DNA of 40,727 nt from Clostridia bacterium (GCA_017508195.1 JAFVZL010000053.1:1-40727), one strand, 5' to 3'; shown: positions 16,197-25,471, numbered from the stretch's first letter. Translations and numbers: made by a program. Notes: generated by a model from the letters alone, not told the origin.

Positions 16197-18290
16197 TCAG
16201 GAGAGAGGAACGCTGGGAAGAGTTACGCCGCCGTAGGGAGCACCACAGTGGTCACAGGTTCCGTCCTTGTTGGTGTCGGTGTGAGAGGTCTTACCGCACT
16301 TATCGCATGCACAGTTGTCGTCCTCATCAACGTGCTCGATCTTCACCTCGGTGTGGCACTTATCGCACTCACCGTCGCAAAGAGCATCCTCGTGGATGAT
16401 AGGAAGACCTGTCTTGTTACATACGTTACAAGTACCGTCACAGTCGGTGTCGGTGTGTGCATATACGCATGTACCGCACTTATCACATCTCTCGTCCTCG
16501 TCATCACCGTCAACGTGATTGATCTCAACGGGAGCAACCTTACACTTGTCGCAGAAGCCGGAGCAGTCGTTATCAACGTGGTTGATAGCAACCTCGGTGG
16601 GACACTTATCACATACGCCGGAGCAATCAGCGTCAACGTGCTCGACGGTACAGATCTTACACTTGGTGCAGACACCGTTCTCGTCGGGAGTGTGGTTGAT
16701 AGCAACAGCGGTGTTACACTTATCGCAGAAGCCGTCACAGAGAGCATCAACGTGCTCGCCCGTGCACTTCTCGCACTTCTCACAAACGCCGTTCTCGTCA
16801 GAGTCGATGTGTACTATCTCAACGTCAGTACCGCACTTATCGCACTTACCGTCGCAAAGAGCATCCTCGTGAACGATCTCGAACTCGGTGATACCGCACT
16901 TGTTGCACTTACCGTCACAGTCGGTGTCAGCGCACTCAACGCCGGTGCAGAGGCCGCAGACATCGCAGAGATAGTCACCGTTCTCGTCTACACATACAGT
17001 GAACTTGTGGTTACATATGTCACAAAGGTGATCCTCAGGATCAACGTCAACGTGGTCGCCCATGCACGCACCGCACTTGTCACATCCGGGCACGCCGTCC
17101 TCGTCGATGTGGTTGATTTCAACGTCGGTATTGCACTTATCGCATTTACCGTCGCACTTAGCATCAACGTGCTCACCGATACACTTCTTACACTTCTCAC
17201 AAACACCGTCCTCGTCCGAGTCAACGTGGGTGATACCGATCTCGGTGTCGCACTTGTTACATTTACCGTCGCAGTCGGAGTCGATATGGTTGATAGCCAT
17301 GCCTGCTTCGCCGCAGTTATCACAGATACCGTCGCACTTCGCGTCAACGTGACCGAGAATACAGATCTGGCACTTATCGCACTTGCCGTCGGCAGGATCG
17401 GTGTCAACGTGCTCGATATTTACGATGGATCCGCACTTATCGCAGACACCGTCGCAAAGAGCATCAACGTGCTCGCCGATGCACTTCTCGCACTTCTCAC
17501 AAACACCGTTCGAGTCAGCATCAAGATGCTGAATGGGAACTGCGGACTCACACTTGTCGCACTCACCGTCGCACTTAGCATCAACATGGTTAACGGCTAC
17601 GGTCGCACCGCACTTATCGCACTCGCCGTCGCACTTGGCGTCAACGTGCTCGCCGATGCACCTTTCGCACTTATCGCAGATGCCGTCATCATCCTCATCG
17701 CTGTGCTCTACGTCAACCGCGGAACCGCAAACGTCACACGCGCCGTTGCAGTCGCCATCCTCGTGAGTGCCGTCAGCGCAAGCCTCGCACTTGTCGCACT
17801 TACCGTCGCCGTCAGCATCAACGTGAGCTACGTCAACGTCCGCACCGCACTTATCGCACTTACCGTCGCAAAGAGCATCAACGTGCTCTACAAGCACTTC
17901 GGTAGCGCAAAGGTCGCAGGCACCGTCGCAGTTCATATCAAGGTGCAGACCTGACATGCAGTAGTCACACTTGTCACACGCACCGTTACCGTCGTCGTCA
18001 ACGTGAACGATCTCGACGGCTCCGCCACACTTGTCACATTTACCGTTGCAGTCATCGTCAACGTGTGCAATTGCTACCTCAGCCTCGTCAATATCGCACT
18101 TACCGTCACAGTTGTTATCAACGTGATCACCGGTGCATTTCTCGCATTTGTCACACACGCCGTCTGCGTTCTCGTCAACGTGCTCGGTGCATTCGCCACC
18201 GAATATGCTGTCGATCAGGGCACACGATGCCATGCAGAAGACAAGCGCGAAAACAAGAACGAAAATCGATAGGATCTTAGTAATTTTCAT
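16197..18290 (-). CDS. Lipoprotein of 33 tandem Cys/Asp-rich repeats
   Basis: 697 aa: a signal peptide with lipobox-like MASC (Cys23), then almost nothing but about 33 repeats of 18-21 residues. The consensus is HVDxDxDGxCDKC plus a 6-8 residue tail. Two repeat types alternate: one with CxxxCxxC and a hydrophobic tail (CDGKCDKCGxxVxI), the other with CxxCxxC and a short tail (CDKCEKCxGE). The DxDxDG part resembles Ca2+-binding loops of dockerins, EF-hands or thrombospondin type 3 repeats; the Cys/His content suggests Zn or other metal binding, or disulfides. Two repeats carry Cys instead of the leading His. Function is unknown; a surface metal-binding or stalk role is inference. AGGAG precedes the ATG; promoter at 18361-18389. 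Confidence 0.9.
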   Translation of the reverse strand: MKITKILSIFVLVFALVFCMASCALIDSIFGGECTEHVDENADGVCDKCEKCTGDHVDNNCDGKCDIDEAEVAIAHVDDDCNGKCDKCGGAVEIVHVDDDGNGACDKCDYCMSGLHLDMNCDGACDLCATEVLVEHVDALCDGKCDKCGADVDVAHVDADGDGKCDKCEACADGTHEDGDCNGACDVCGSAVDVEHSDEDDDGICDKCERCIGEHVDAKCDGECDKCGATVAVNHVDAKCDGECDKCESAVPIQHLDADSNGVCEKCEKCIGEHVDALCDGVCDKCGSIVNIEHVDTDPADGKCDKCQICILGHVDAKCDGICDNCGEAGMAINHIDSDCDGKCNKCDTEIGITHVDSDEDGVCEKCKKCIGEHVDAKCDGKCDKCNTDVEINHIDEDGVPGCDKCGACMGDHVDVDPEDHLCDICNHKFTVCVDENGDYLCDVCGLCTGVECADTDCDGKCNKCGITEFEIVHEDALCDGKCDKCGTDVEIVHIDSDENGVCEKCEKCTGEHVDALCDGFCDKCNTAVAINHTPDENGVCTKCKICTVEHVDADCSGVCDKCPTEVAINHVDNDCSGFCDKCKVAPVEINHVDGDDEDERCDKCGTCVYAHTDTDCDGTCNVCNKTGLPIIHEDALCDGECDKCHTEVKIEHVDEDDNCACDKCGKTSHTDTNKDGTCDHCGAPYGGVTLPSVPLS

Positions 18291-18360
18291 CTTTTTTCTC
18301 CTATGTAATTATTGTGTAATCTGCACTCGCTTACGCGAGCATACTTCTTACCTTGTAGTC

Positions 18361-18389
18361 ATTATATCATAAAATTAATTATAATGCAA
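18361..18389 (-). promoter_or_regulatory. Promoter of the Cys-rich repeat lipoprotein gene
   Basis: -35 TTGCAT (18389-18384), 17-bp spacer, -10 TATAAT (18366-18361). A hairpin CTCGC-gtaa-GCGAG lies in the leader near 18326-18340. Confidence 0.78.
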
Positions 18390-18480
18390 TATTTTTTCGT
18401 AAGTTTTTACCATATTTGAAAATTTGGCAAGCATCAACAACAGCCTTTAGCGCATTTTAACAAAAAAATAGTCCGAGACC

Positions 18481-18509
18481 TTGATTTGAGAGAACGGATA
18501 TGGTAAAAT
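18481..18509 (+). promoter_or_regulatory. Promoter of the GH2-like gene
   Basis: -35 TTGATT (18481-18486), 17-bp spacer, -10 TAAAAT (18504-18509). The -10 overlaps the first ATG of the open frame (18508), which rules that ATG out as the start. Confidence 0.75.
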
Positions 18510-18576
18510 GTTGATAAAACGCGAGTATAAAACGAACATTCGCAGAAGAATCCTTCTTTCTAAAGGAGAATCAGAC

Positions 18577-20688
18577 GTGCTCACAAAGGAAATAAAGAAT
18601 TGGAGACTCTCCGTCGGAGAGTATAAGGATATTGCGGTAAACGCACCCGTCTCGGTGATAAGTGCGCTGACCGAACTCGGTATTATACCTGAGCCGTACT
18701 ATGCCGAGTGTCCCCGCGATGCATACGATACATGTAAACTGGGTGCATCCTTCATTGCAGAGTTTGAGCTTGAGAGCATCATGATCCTTTCGGATTTCCT
18801 CGAGCTAGATATCGGCGGTATAGATGCACCCGCGCTCCTTGTTATAAACGGCTCCCCCGTCATGCGGATAGAAAAAACGTCGCTGCCGGGCGTGGACGTG
18901 AAGCGCTTCATGCATCTTGGCAAAAACACGGTAGAGCTGCGCTTTGATCCCCGTCTGCCCGATAGCTCCAAATACATAACCGATATTGGACTGTTTGCTC
19001 CCATAAGGATCGTTTCGTACAATAAAGCTGCTATTGATGATGTTGTTGTTAAGCAGAGTTACAATGCGGGCAGAGTGCGTTTAGACGTGAAAATGACAAC
19101 AAAGGGTTACGTTAAGAGCCCAAGGTGCGTTGCTTTGTTGGTCTCTCCGGGGGGCGACGTGAGTTATCTTACCATGGTTGGCGGTGAGGGTTGGGTAGAG
19201 ATCGGCGCGCCGAATCTGTGGCGTCCCGAAAGGCGCACGGAGAATTCGCTCTACCGTCTTACGGTCAATCTCTATTCGGATACCGAGCTTACAGACTCGC
19301 GCGAGTATAAAATAGGACTCGCCTCCGCGACGTATGACCCGGAAAGAAAGCCTGCGCTCACGTTGTCGGGGCAGCCTTGGTATCCTACCGTTATACGCAT
19401 GGACGGTCTTGATTTTATAAAACCGAGGCTCACGGATTCCAAGCTGATGCTTATTCTTGGAAGAGCGAAGGATGCGGGAGCGGATATGCTGCTTATTCCA
19501 ACGAGCTCGGGATACCCCACCGAGGCACTTCTTTCTATGTGCGACAGGATCGGTCTTGCAGTAATGATCGAGCTCGATTCATTCCCTGAGCCTGTCGGTG
19601 ATATTACCGATAAACAGGTGATACGCGATATCGAGAGACTGTTTGACAGACTATCGAACCATACCTCGGTGCTGATCTTTACGGGCGCGATTTCCTACAA
19701 AGAGAAAATTCTATCAATGATTGAGCAGAGAATCCCCGGCGCCGTATACATCGAGGATGCCGGCTGTGCTATCACGACTCCGCCATCTCTGATGACAGTT
19801 CATTCGGTGCGCAAGTACCTGCCCGAGGACTCCTTCAATATATTGTCCGAGTGCCTCACGGGCAGAGCGCAGAAGGGTGTCGATCTTCTGCTCGAGAACG
19901 TACTGAAGAGCTATCGCATGCCTCATAGCTTCGAGGATTGGATGTATTTGTCAGAGCTGATCTCTGCCGAATATGCTGTTGATAAGCTTATCGGTGACAG
20001 GCTTTCGGCAGAAGGGTACGGAGCTCTTCTCGGATCGCTCGGTGAGCCCGTTCCTACGGTATCCGCGTCGATCGTAGATTACACCGCGAGGGTGAAGGCG
20101 ATGTATTACCGCCTCGCGAAGGAATCAAAACGCTCTACGGTCTACTCTGTCATTGAAGATGGTGTTATAAGCTTCTTTGCCTACAATATGACAAATACTG
20201 TTTACAAAGCGAGGCTCACATACGCTATAAACGACAATTATAACGTTGGTATAGTACGAGATAATATTGAAATTGAAGCAGCGCCCTACACGATCGTTAA
20301 GGTGTATGAGTACGATGCGCGCGAGGTTGTTAAGGGGAATGAACGAAGGTATTACCTATATCACTTCGTGAGTGACGATACGGGTGCTCATTCTCACTCC
20401 ACATCCCTTTTCGTGTTGCCGAGAGTGTTTAACTTCGTATCTCCCATGATAAGAGCTGAGCTCGTGGGTGCGCAGTCGGATTATACTCTCACGCTCAGCG
20501 CGACCGCATTTGCGCGCGCTGTCGAGATCAGCTTCGGCGGGGATGACGATATTGTGATCGAGGATAATTATTTTGATCTCGTTTCCGAGGTTCCTTTAAG
20601 ACTGAAGGTGAAATCTTTACGTCCGACAGCGGTCGAGACGCTTAAGCGCGAGATGCGCATACGCTCTATGTACGACGTCGGAAGATGA
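18577..20688 (+). CDS. GH2 beta-mannosidase-like protein, probably catalytically dead
   Basis: 703 aa from GTG 18577, which has AAAGGAG 8 nt upstream. The whole chain follows the beta-mannosidase plan: jelly-roll-like N-terminus, the LWRPERRTENSLYRLTV linker near 214-230, the barrel entry GQPWYP with AKDAGADMLL and CDRIGLAVMIELD, and late PSLMTVHSV, FEDWMYLSE and SIVDYTARVKAMYYRLA. Active members carry SGNNEN (acid/base Glu) and SEFGFQS (nucleophile Glu). Here the matching positions read LIFTGAISY (about 366-374) and EDAGCAITTPPSL, so both Glu appear lost, as does the RxWGG motif (IPTSSGYP). No signal peptide. It may be a carbohydrate-binding pseudoenzyme; an inactive relic is possible, but the frame is intact. 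Confidence 0.8.
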   Translation: MLTKEIKNWRLSVGEYKDIAVNAPVSVISALTELGIIPEPYYAECPRDAYDTCKLGASFIAEFELESIMILSDFLELDIGGIDAPALLVINGSPVMRIEKTSLPGVDVKRFMHLGKNTVELRFDPRLPDSSKYITDIGLFAPIRIVSYNKAAIDDVVVKQSYNAGRVRLDVKMTTKGYVKSPRCVALLVSPGGDVSYLTMVGGEGWVEIGAPNLWRPERRTENSLYRLTVNLYSDTELTDSREYKIGLASATYDPERKPALTLSGQPWYPTVIRMDGLDFIKPRLTDSKLMLILGRAKDAGADMLLIPTSSGYPTEALLSMCDRIGLAVMIELDSFPEPVGDITDKQVIRDIERLFDRLSNHTSVLIFTGAISYKEKILSMIEQRIPGAVYIEDAGCAITTPPSLMTVHSVRKYLPEDSFNILSECLTGRAQKGVDLLLENVLKSYRMPHSFEDWMYLSELISAEYAVDKLIGDRLSAEGYGALLGSLGEPVPTVSASIVDYTARVKAMYYRLAKESKRSTVYSVIEDGVISFFAYNMTNTVYKARLTYAINDNYNVGIVRDNIEIEAAPYTIVKVYEYDAREVVKGNERRYYLYHFVSDDTGAHSHSTSLFVLPRVFNFVSPMIRAELVGAQSDYTLTLSATAFARAVEISFGGDDDIVIEDNYFDLVSEVPLRLKVKSLRPTAVETLKREMRIRSMYDVGR

Positions 20689-20786
20689 TGAGCCGAGAGG
20701 CGTGCTGTGACTTAAGCTGCATTTGTAAAAGCTTCTTCGGAACGCTCCGAAAGCCTTTCCGGTACACCTATAATATCTTTAATATA

Positions 20787-20838
20787 ATAAAAATCACCCT
20801 AGCCGAGCCGAAATCTCGATTAAGGTGATTTTTTTTGT
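20787..20838. terminator. Bidirectional terminator between convergent genes
   Basis: AAAATCACC (about 20790-20798) pairs with GGTGATTTT (20824-20832), with A-run and T-run on either side and an inner CGA/TCG pairing. It serves the GH2-like gene (+) and the ATPase gene (-). Confidence 0.85.
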
Positions 20839-23246
20839 TATATCATTCTTTCTTTCGAGCAGGTGAAATATACAACCTGCTTTTCGCGGGATATCTGCCT
20901 TAAGAGCTCTTTAGCTCGCTCGAGCTTGTCTGAGTCCAGCGCAGTGAACGGATCGTCGAGAATCACGAATGGCAGCTCGGAGCCGAAGAGCGAGTCTGCA
21001 AGTGCCATTCTTAAGCAGAATGAGTGAAGGTCGCGCATACCGCGGCTGTAGCTTTCCGCGACACGGGTCTCGCCTCTTTCAACTTTTTTGAGCACGAAGT
21101 CGGTTCCGAGAGTAAACTCTCCCTCGCCGTCCGAGATGGTACTGAGATAGTGCTTGAAGCGCGCTTTTGTACCGCCGATATAGCGAGAGGTCATTGCCTC
21201 TGATGCCTCGTTCAGCATCGCTGCGGTCGCGAGTATGACCGAAAGGTTTTCCTCGTACTCGGAGAGCTTGGTAACGAGAGCCTCCTTTGCCGACATTACC
21301 TCGTCGGTGCGCTCTATCTCGGCGATCGCCGCACTGTACTCGCGATCCAGAACCGCATGCTCGCGGCGCAGATCGGTAAGTCTGTCATCGTACTGTCTGA
21401 GTCTCTGCTCCATTTCACCGATATCCTTGCCCTCCTCGGGTGCGAGAATATCCGACTCGGATATTCCGTGAATCTCACGGAAGCTGCGACATTCGTCCTC
21501 GCGTCTGGCTATGGTCATTTTTGCGTAGGTGTATGAGTTCAGCTTAGTGCGGATCTCCTCGAAGGGATCTCTGCTGACCGTTCCGAACCTTTCCTTAAAG
21601 GCACGGACCTTCTCCTCGAGGAAGCTGATCCTTACGTCCAGCTCTCGGCGCGAGCCCTCGTTCTGCCTTGCGTTTTCGAGGAGGGTGTAATATTTCTTGT
21701 ATTTGATCTCTATGACCGAGACCGCCTCGGACAGATCGCTTTTGCCGTGCGGGTAGTGAGAGGTATACTCGGTAAGCTCTTTCGTGTATCTTTCGATATC
21801 GGCACCAAGAGAGCGTATTCTCTCCTCATCTCGCTTTACCGATGCCTCGTGAAGAAGAAGTCTTTCGCGCAGAGCACCGAGCTCCTTTTCGACAGAGCCC
21901 GATATACCCATCGAGCTTATGTATGCCTTGGCGCGAGTGAGTACACCGTTCGCTCTGATAACGAATATTATAGCATGTATAAGGAAGGGGATCGCACCGA
22001 GGAAGAGATAAGGCGTTACGAATGCACCGAGAAGAATAAAGGGAATAATCAGGAGTGTGAAAACAATAGCGGGAATATACCTGTTCTTGTTTCCGAGAGC
22101 AGTTATATAGGCTGTGATATCATCGATATCAGGCAGTTTTCCGCCAAGCTCATCCTCGAGAGTCTCGGTCGCAAATTTCATGTTTGCCGTGACCGCACCT
22201 ATCTCAGCATCAGCCTCGGTTATTTTCTGCGCCATGCGCTTTGCATTATCTATCTCGGCAAAGTCTGTGGTCCTGCCGAAGAAGTCGCGCAGCTCGGTAA
22301 GCTCGGGAGCTTCCGCATCGCGCCTTGACTGTCTGAGCCTTTCCGCCTCTCTCCAGGCATCGCGCGCCTCGTCTATCTCGTAGGTGGTTGGAGTACCGCC
22401 TGCGAAGCACTCTTCAAGCTCACGGAGCGCAGCCTTGTCGCGCTCTAGAGCACGGACCATCTCGGAATACTGCTCGCGGTGAGAGCGCCTTTCTCTCTTT
22501 GCGCGCTCCAGGGTGATCTCGCGGTGAAGCTCCGCACGCTCCGATTCGAGCTGATCGATCGATGCCTTGATTGCCGTGATCCCGGCTTCCTCGCGCTCGG
22601 CGTCCATTCTCCTTCTTTCGAGATTGTCGAGCGCAGCATCACATTCTGCGATCTTAGTGCGCAGCACCGCGATCTCGCCGGAATTGCCTCGCTTCTGGTA
22701 ATATTTTCTTCTTTCCTCGAGCCGTGAAAGAGCACCGCTTACCGCACCCACGTCACCGTCAGTGCCGACGAGGTCAGAGAGCTTTGCAGATATGGTATCG
22801 TTGACGATAGCACCGCCGAGATTTTTTTCGGAGAGGAATATAGTTCTCTCAAAGCCCTGGGCATCTATGTTGAATATCTCATATCCTATATTTTCGCTGT
22901 AATCGACCGATAGCGAGCCCGTGTCCATATTCTCGAGCCTGAAGGTATCGTCGGATGCCTTAGCACCGAAGAAGCGCTCGATACGGTATCTCTTTCCGCC
23001 CTCTGAGAAGGAGAGCGAGCCTCCGTATCTTCCGCCCTGCCATGGGGCGTACTTTTTTCTGTCATTCTCATCAAGCGACTGCTTTCTCTCTGCGTTAAGA
23101 CCGTAGAACATTGCGCGTATAAACACCGAAAGCGTCGTTTTTCCCGAGCCGTTCTCCGACCAGATGGCGTTCATTCCGTCCTTGAATCTGTAGCTGTATT
23201 GGGAGAGCTTGCCGAAGTTTTCTACATATAGATCTAATAGCTTCAT
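20838..23246 (-). CDS. SbcC/YhaN-like AAA ATPase
   Basis: 802 aa. Walker A is in SENGSGKTT near residues 30-38 and Walker B with D-loop is in FVILDDPFTALDSDK near the C-terminus; SYSRGMRDLHSF is the ABC-like signature. Long charged coiled-coil stretches fill the middle. Two hydrophobic segments near residues 390-430 (IVFTLLIIPFILLGAF and YLFLGAIPFLIHAIIFV) resemble YhaN rather than classical SbcC. It probably works with the neighbouring metallophosphoesterase as an SbcCD/Rad50-Mre11-like DNA end-processing complex. The frame opens 10 codons upstream, but the ATG at 23246 has AAGGAGGGG in front and starts the family N-terminus MKLLDLYVENFGKL. Confidence 0.9.
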   Translation of the reverse strand: MKLLDLYVENFGKLSQYSYRFKDGMNAIWSENGSGKTTLSVFIRAMFYGLNAERKQSLDENDRKKYAPWQGGRYGGSLSFSEGGKRYRIERFFGAKASDDTFRLENMDTGSLSVDYSENIGYEIFNIDAQGFERTIFLSEKNLGGAIVNDTISAKLSDLVGTDGDVGAVSGALSRLEERRKYYQKRGNSGEIAVLRTKIAECDAALDNLERRRMDAEREEAGITAIKASIDQLESERAELHREITLERAKRERRSHREQYSEMVRALERDKAALRELEECFAGGTPTTYEIDEARDAWREAERLRQSRRDAEAPELTELRDFFGRTTDFAEIDNAKRMAQKITEADAEIGAVTANMKFATETLEDELGGKLPDIDDITAYITALGNKNRYIPAIVFTLLIIPFILLGAFVTPYLFLGAIPFLIHAIIFVIRANGVLTRAKAYISSMGISGSVEKELGALRERLLLHEASVKRDEERIRSLGADIERYTKELTEYTSHYPHGKSDLSEAVSVIEIKYKKYYTLLENARQNEGSRRELDVRISFLEEKVRAFKERFGTVSRDPFEEIRTKLNSYTYAKMTIARREDECRSFREIHGISESDILAPEEGKDIGEMEQRLRQYDDRLTDLRREHAVLDREYSAAIAEIERTDEVMSAKEALVTKLSEYEENLSVILATAAMLNEASEAMTSRYIGGTKARFKHYLSTISDGEGEFTLGTDFVLKKVERGETRVAESYSRGMRDLHSFCLRMALADSLFGSELPFVILDDPFTALDSDKLERAKELLRQISREKQVVYFTCSKERMI

Positions 23247-23256
23247 CGTCCCCTCC

Positions 23257-24324
23257 TTAAATATCGCAGTCTTCACCGAGAAGGGCGTTAATGCCGCATC
23301 TGATGATCTTATCCTTCATCTCCGCCGACAGATCCTCGCGCGAATACACAAGTCTTATAAACTCACCCTTAAGGGATTTATCGTATGCGTATGCCTCGGG
23401 ATCGATCCGGAGCTTCGATTCGTCCTTGACCTCGAAATAGTAGTATCTGTCAGTAAATCTGTCGGTGATAGCTTTGAGATCGGGGTAAAACTCGGGGGGG
23501 CGGTCGCCCGTGAGAACGAGCCTCACAAGATCGACCGATGGAATACCGCAGAGTGCAGCCATGCATGCATCCTCGACGTCGATCCTTCTCGCGCATCCGC
23601 TGATGTTGACCTTTACCATGCGAACGCGCCGCTTTGCCGCGGGGCAGAATTTGTGATGTATCGGAGTGGTATCGGTGTCGACAAGCACGAAGCCGTGCTC
23701 TCCTACCTCGTCGAAGCCTCTTCCCTCGGGTGTACCCGAGTAGACTGCGCTTGCTTTTTCAGACAGCTTGTACTCCGTATAGGAATGATAATGACCGAGT
23801 GCGAGATATCCGATAGGACACTCTGCCGCATCGGGAAGGCTGATACCGTCCGATGCACCCGAATAATCCTTTAGGGCTCCGTGGAGCACGACGATATTCT
23901 TTCTCTCGGGATCGAGCGTCAGCTCGGAGAACATATTCTCCGTGAGGACGTTTCTGCCTGCAACGACCACCTCTCCGTAGTCGAAATAGGTCCATCCGTC
24001 ACCGAATACCTTCAGATTTTTCGGCATGGAAGCTATCTTGTCAAGAAAAGCCGTGCCCTCGTGATTACCGGGAAGGTAGAGAAAATCGATATCAGCGTGC
24101 CTTTCGATAACGTCGGTAACGCGCTCTACGCTTCTTCCCGTGATCTTCTCGGTATCGAAGAGATCTCCCGCAATGATAAAGAGCCTCGCCGAAAGACGGG
24201 TAGCCTCGTCGACCATTTTCACAAAGGTCATATATAATTCGTCCTTACGCTCTCGCACCCGGCTTGGGGTGAGCTTTATGAGCGAGGATTCCAGGTGAAG
24301 ATCTGCGGTATGTATAATTCTCAT
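23257..24324 (-). CDS. SbcD/YhaO-like metallophosphoesterase nuclease
   Basis: 355 aa with the calcineurin-type metal-binding motifs in order: HTADLH (5-10), AGDLFD (about 51-56), PGNHEG (about 89-94), VLHGAL and GHYHS (about 176-180). This is the nuclease partner of SbcC-like ATPases and would cut DNA ends or hairpins. The stop codon TAA overlaps the ribosome binding site of the ATPase gene, whose ATG is 10 nt downstream, so the pair is translationally linked. Its own ribosome binding site (AAGGGG) overlaps the end of the upstream regulator gene. Confidence 0.92.
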   Translation of the reverse strand: MRIIHTADLHLESSLIKLTPSRVRERKDELYMTFVKMVDEATRLSARLFIIAGDLFDTEKITGRSVERVTDVIERHADIDFLYLPGNHEGTAFLDKIASMPKNLKVFGDGWTYFDYGEVVVAGRNVLTENMFSELTLDPERKNIVVLHGALKDYSGASDGISLPDAAECPIGYLALGHYHSYTEYKLSEKASAVYSGTPEGRGFDEVGEHGFVLVDTDTTPIHHKFCPAAKRRVRMVKVNISGCARRIDVEDACMAALCGIPSVDLVRLVLTGDRPPEFYPDLKAITDRFTDRYYYFEVKDESKLRIDPEAYAYDKSLKGEFIRLVYSREDLSAEMKDKIIRCGINALLGEDCDI

Positions 24325-24336
24325 TCTGAGTACCCC

Positions 24337-25182
24337 TTAATTCTCTTTGTTATCGGGTATATGCGACCCCGTGTCAATTTTCTCAAACTCACTTGGCGGT
24401 ACGCCGTACCGCGCCGAGAAGACCTTCGAGAAGTATGATTGATCGGAAAAGCCTGCAAGCAGCGCAACCTCTCCGACACGCTTCTCACCCTGTCTCAGCA
24501 TATGCACAGCCTCTGTGAGTCTTACCTCCGTGATGAAGGCGGCAACCGTTGTTCCGTACTCCTTCTTGAATGCCGTTATAAGAGAGGATTTAGAGCATCC
24601 TATCTCTCTGCATATGTGTTTTATGCTGATTTTTGTATTGAAATGTAAAGAAATGTATTCTTTTGCGAGATGTGCAATCGATGGGCGGTTGCTCGGAATA
24701 GCATGAGACATGGTCAGATACTGCGCACATATCGTCATTATCTTTACGTAAGAGGGGACCATGCTCGGGTCTATGGTAGGTATAAATGAGATAAGGTTCT
24801 CGGCGTTATCATCAGTGATATCAAGATAGTTTAATCCGAGGCGAGCGCGCTCCTTATCGGATGTGCCCTCGAAAACCTGGCCCATCATAAGGAATCCTGT
24901 CAGAGTACCGAAGTTATATAAGGGACTGACCGACTCGGTCATACCGAATCGGCATTTATATATATGCGCACCGCGTTTTTCTATCGCTTCCTTACAAGCT
25001 GCTCTGTCACACTCAACGCATTTTTCAAATTCCCCGTGCTTTGCCTGTACTTCACGGCAGAACGTACATTTCTCGGGCGGATATGCAGCGATCTCACTGT
25101 AATCCGCACCGTGCAGCGAAACGCGGAATCCGGTAATTTTATGAAGATCTGAAAGAACGGATACGATCTCTTCCTTTGTCAT
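24337..25182 (-). CDS. AraC-family regulator with PocR sensory domain
   Basis: 281 aa. Residues about 10-150 form a PocR-type ligand-binding domain with conserved Cys pairs (CTFC, CVEC-DRAAC, and a later Cys in YKCRFG), which in known members bind small hydrocarbon-like ligands, possibly through a metal. Residues about 180-275 are a double HTH of the AraC type (ISIKHICREIGCSKSSL and VGEVALLAGFSDQSYFSK). The ATG at 25182 has GAGAGGAG in front; the frame upstream is non-coding leader. It is the first gene of an operon with the SbcD/SbcC pair (12-nt gap). It shares an overlapping divergent promoter with the amino-sugar kinase gene and may regulate it. Confidence 0.92.
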   Translation of the reverse strand: MTKEEIVSVLSDLHKITGFRVSLHGADYSEIAAYPPEKCTFCREVQAKHGEFEKCVECDRAACKEAIEKRGAHIYKCRFGMTESVSPLYNFGTLTGFLMMGQVFEGTSDKERARLGLNYLDITDDNAENLISFIPTIDPSMVPSYVKIMTICAQYLTMSHAIPSNRPSIAHLAKEYISLHFNTKISIKHICREIGCSKSSLITAFKKEYGTTVAAFITEVRLTEAVHMLRQGEKRVGEVALLAGFSDQSYFSKVFSARYGVPPSEFEKIDTGSHIPDNKEN

Positions 25183-25436
25183 ATAACTCCTCTCCCGTAT
25201 AAAATACCTTGATCCGATCGCTGAGTGTCCACGCATTAATGAATGGCGGAATACATTTTCACCCCGTGTGGCGCCGCCCCGTAGACGGCGTGAAAAAGTG
25301 CCGCTTGATTCATGAAATTGGCACACCGTTACCGCTCTTAGCGAAGTGTGGCGCCCATTTCCGCTCGCCTGTGGGGAAATAGTGCCAAAAAATGGGCTCA
25401 TTTTAGGTAATTTTAACGAAATTCAGTTCTATTCTA
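25183..25436 (-). promoter_or_regulatory. Long structured 5' leader of the PocR regulator operon
   Basis: About 254 nt between the inferred start point and the ATG. On the minus strand a perfect 8-bp helix GCCCATTT/AAATGGGC spans 25397-25353. A second hairpin is closed by CACAC/GTGTG with inner GCT/AGC (25346-25321). A third is closed by TTTTCAC/GTGAAAA (25296-25257) with inner GCCG/CGGC. GGCGCCACAC occurs twice, 75 nt apart. A central GTGCC (25324-25320) could pair with GGCAC on either side (25386-25382 or 25302-25298), so two states are possible. No terminator is visible before the ribosome binding site. I do not recognise the class. Confidence 0.5.
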
Positions 25437-25442
25437 CAAATT

Positions 25443-25471
25443 ATTATACGATTTTCCATTGAAAAAGTCAA
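25443..25471 (-). promoter_or_regulatory. Promoter of the PocR regulator operon
   Basis: -35 TTGACT (25471-25466), 17-bp spacer, -10 TATAAT (25448-25443). It overlaps the opposite-facing promoter at 25459-25487 by 13 bp. Confidence 0.82.

Noticed and set aside
16248-17954. 568-codon open frame antisense to the Cys-rich repeat gene
   Set aside because: It mirrors the repeat composition of the real gene (hydrophobic TALIALTVA-like repeats are the complement of GKCDKC codons), and has no ribosome binding site.
16197-18290. CRISPR-like periodic repeats
   Set aside because: The roughly 60-bp period is the codon image of a 20-residue protein repeat in one intact frame; there are no unique spacers.
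18508-18576. ATG 18508 as start of the GH2-like protein
   Set aside because: It overlaps the -10 box; GTG 18577 has a strong ribosome binding site.
25183-25436. Cobalamin riboswitch before the PocR regulator
   Set aside because: PocR proteins suggested it, but none of the conserved B12-box blocks could be found.
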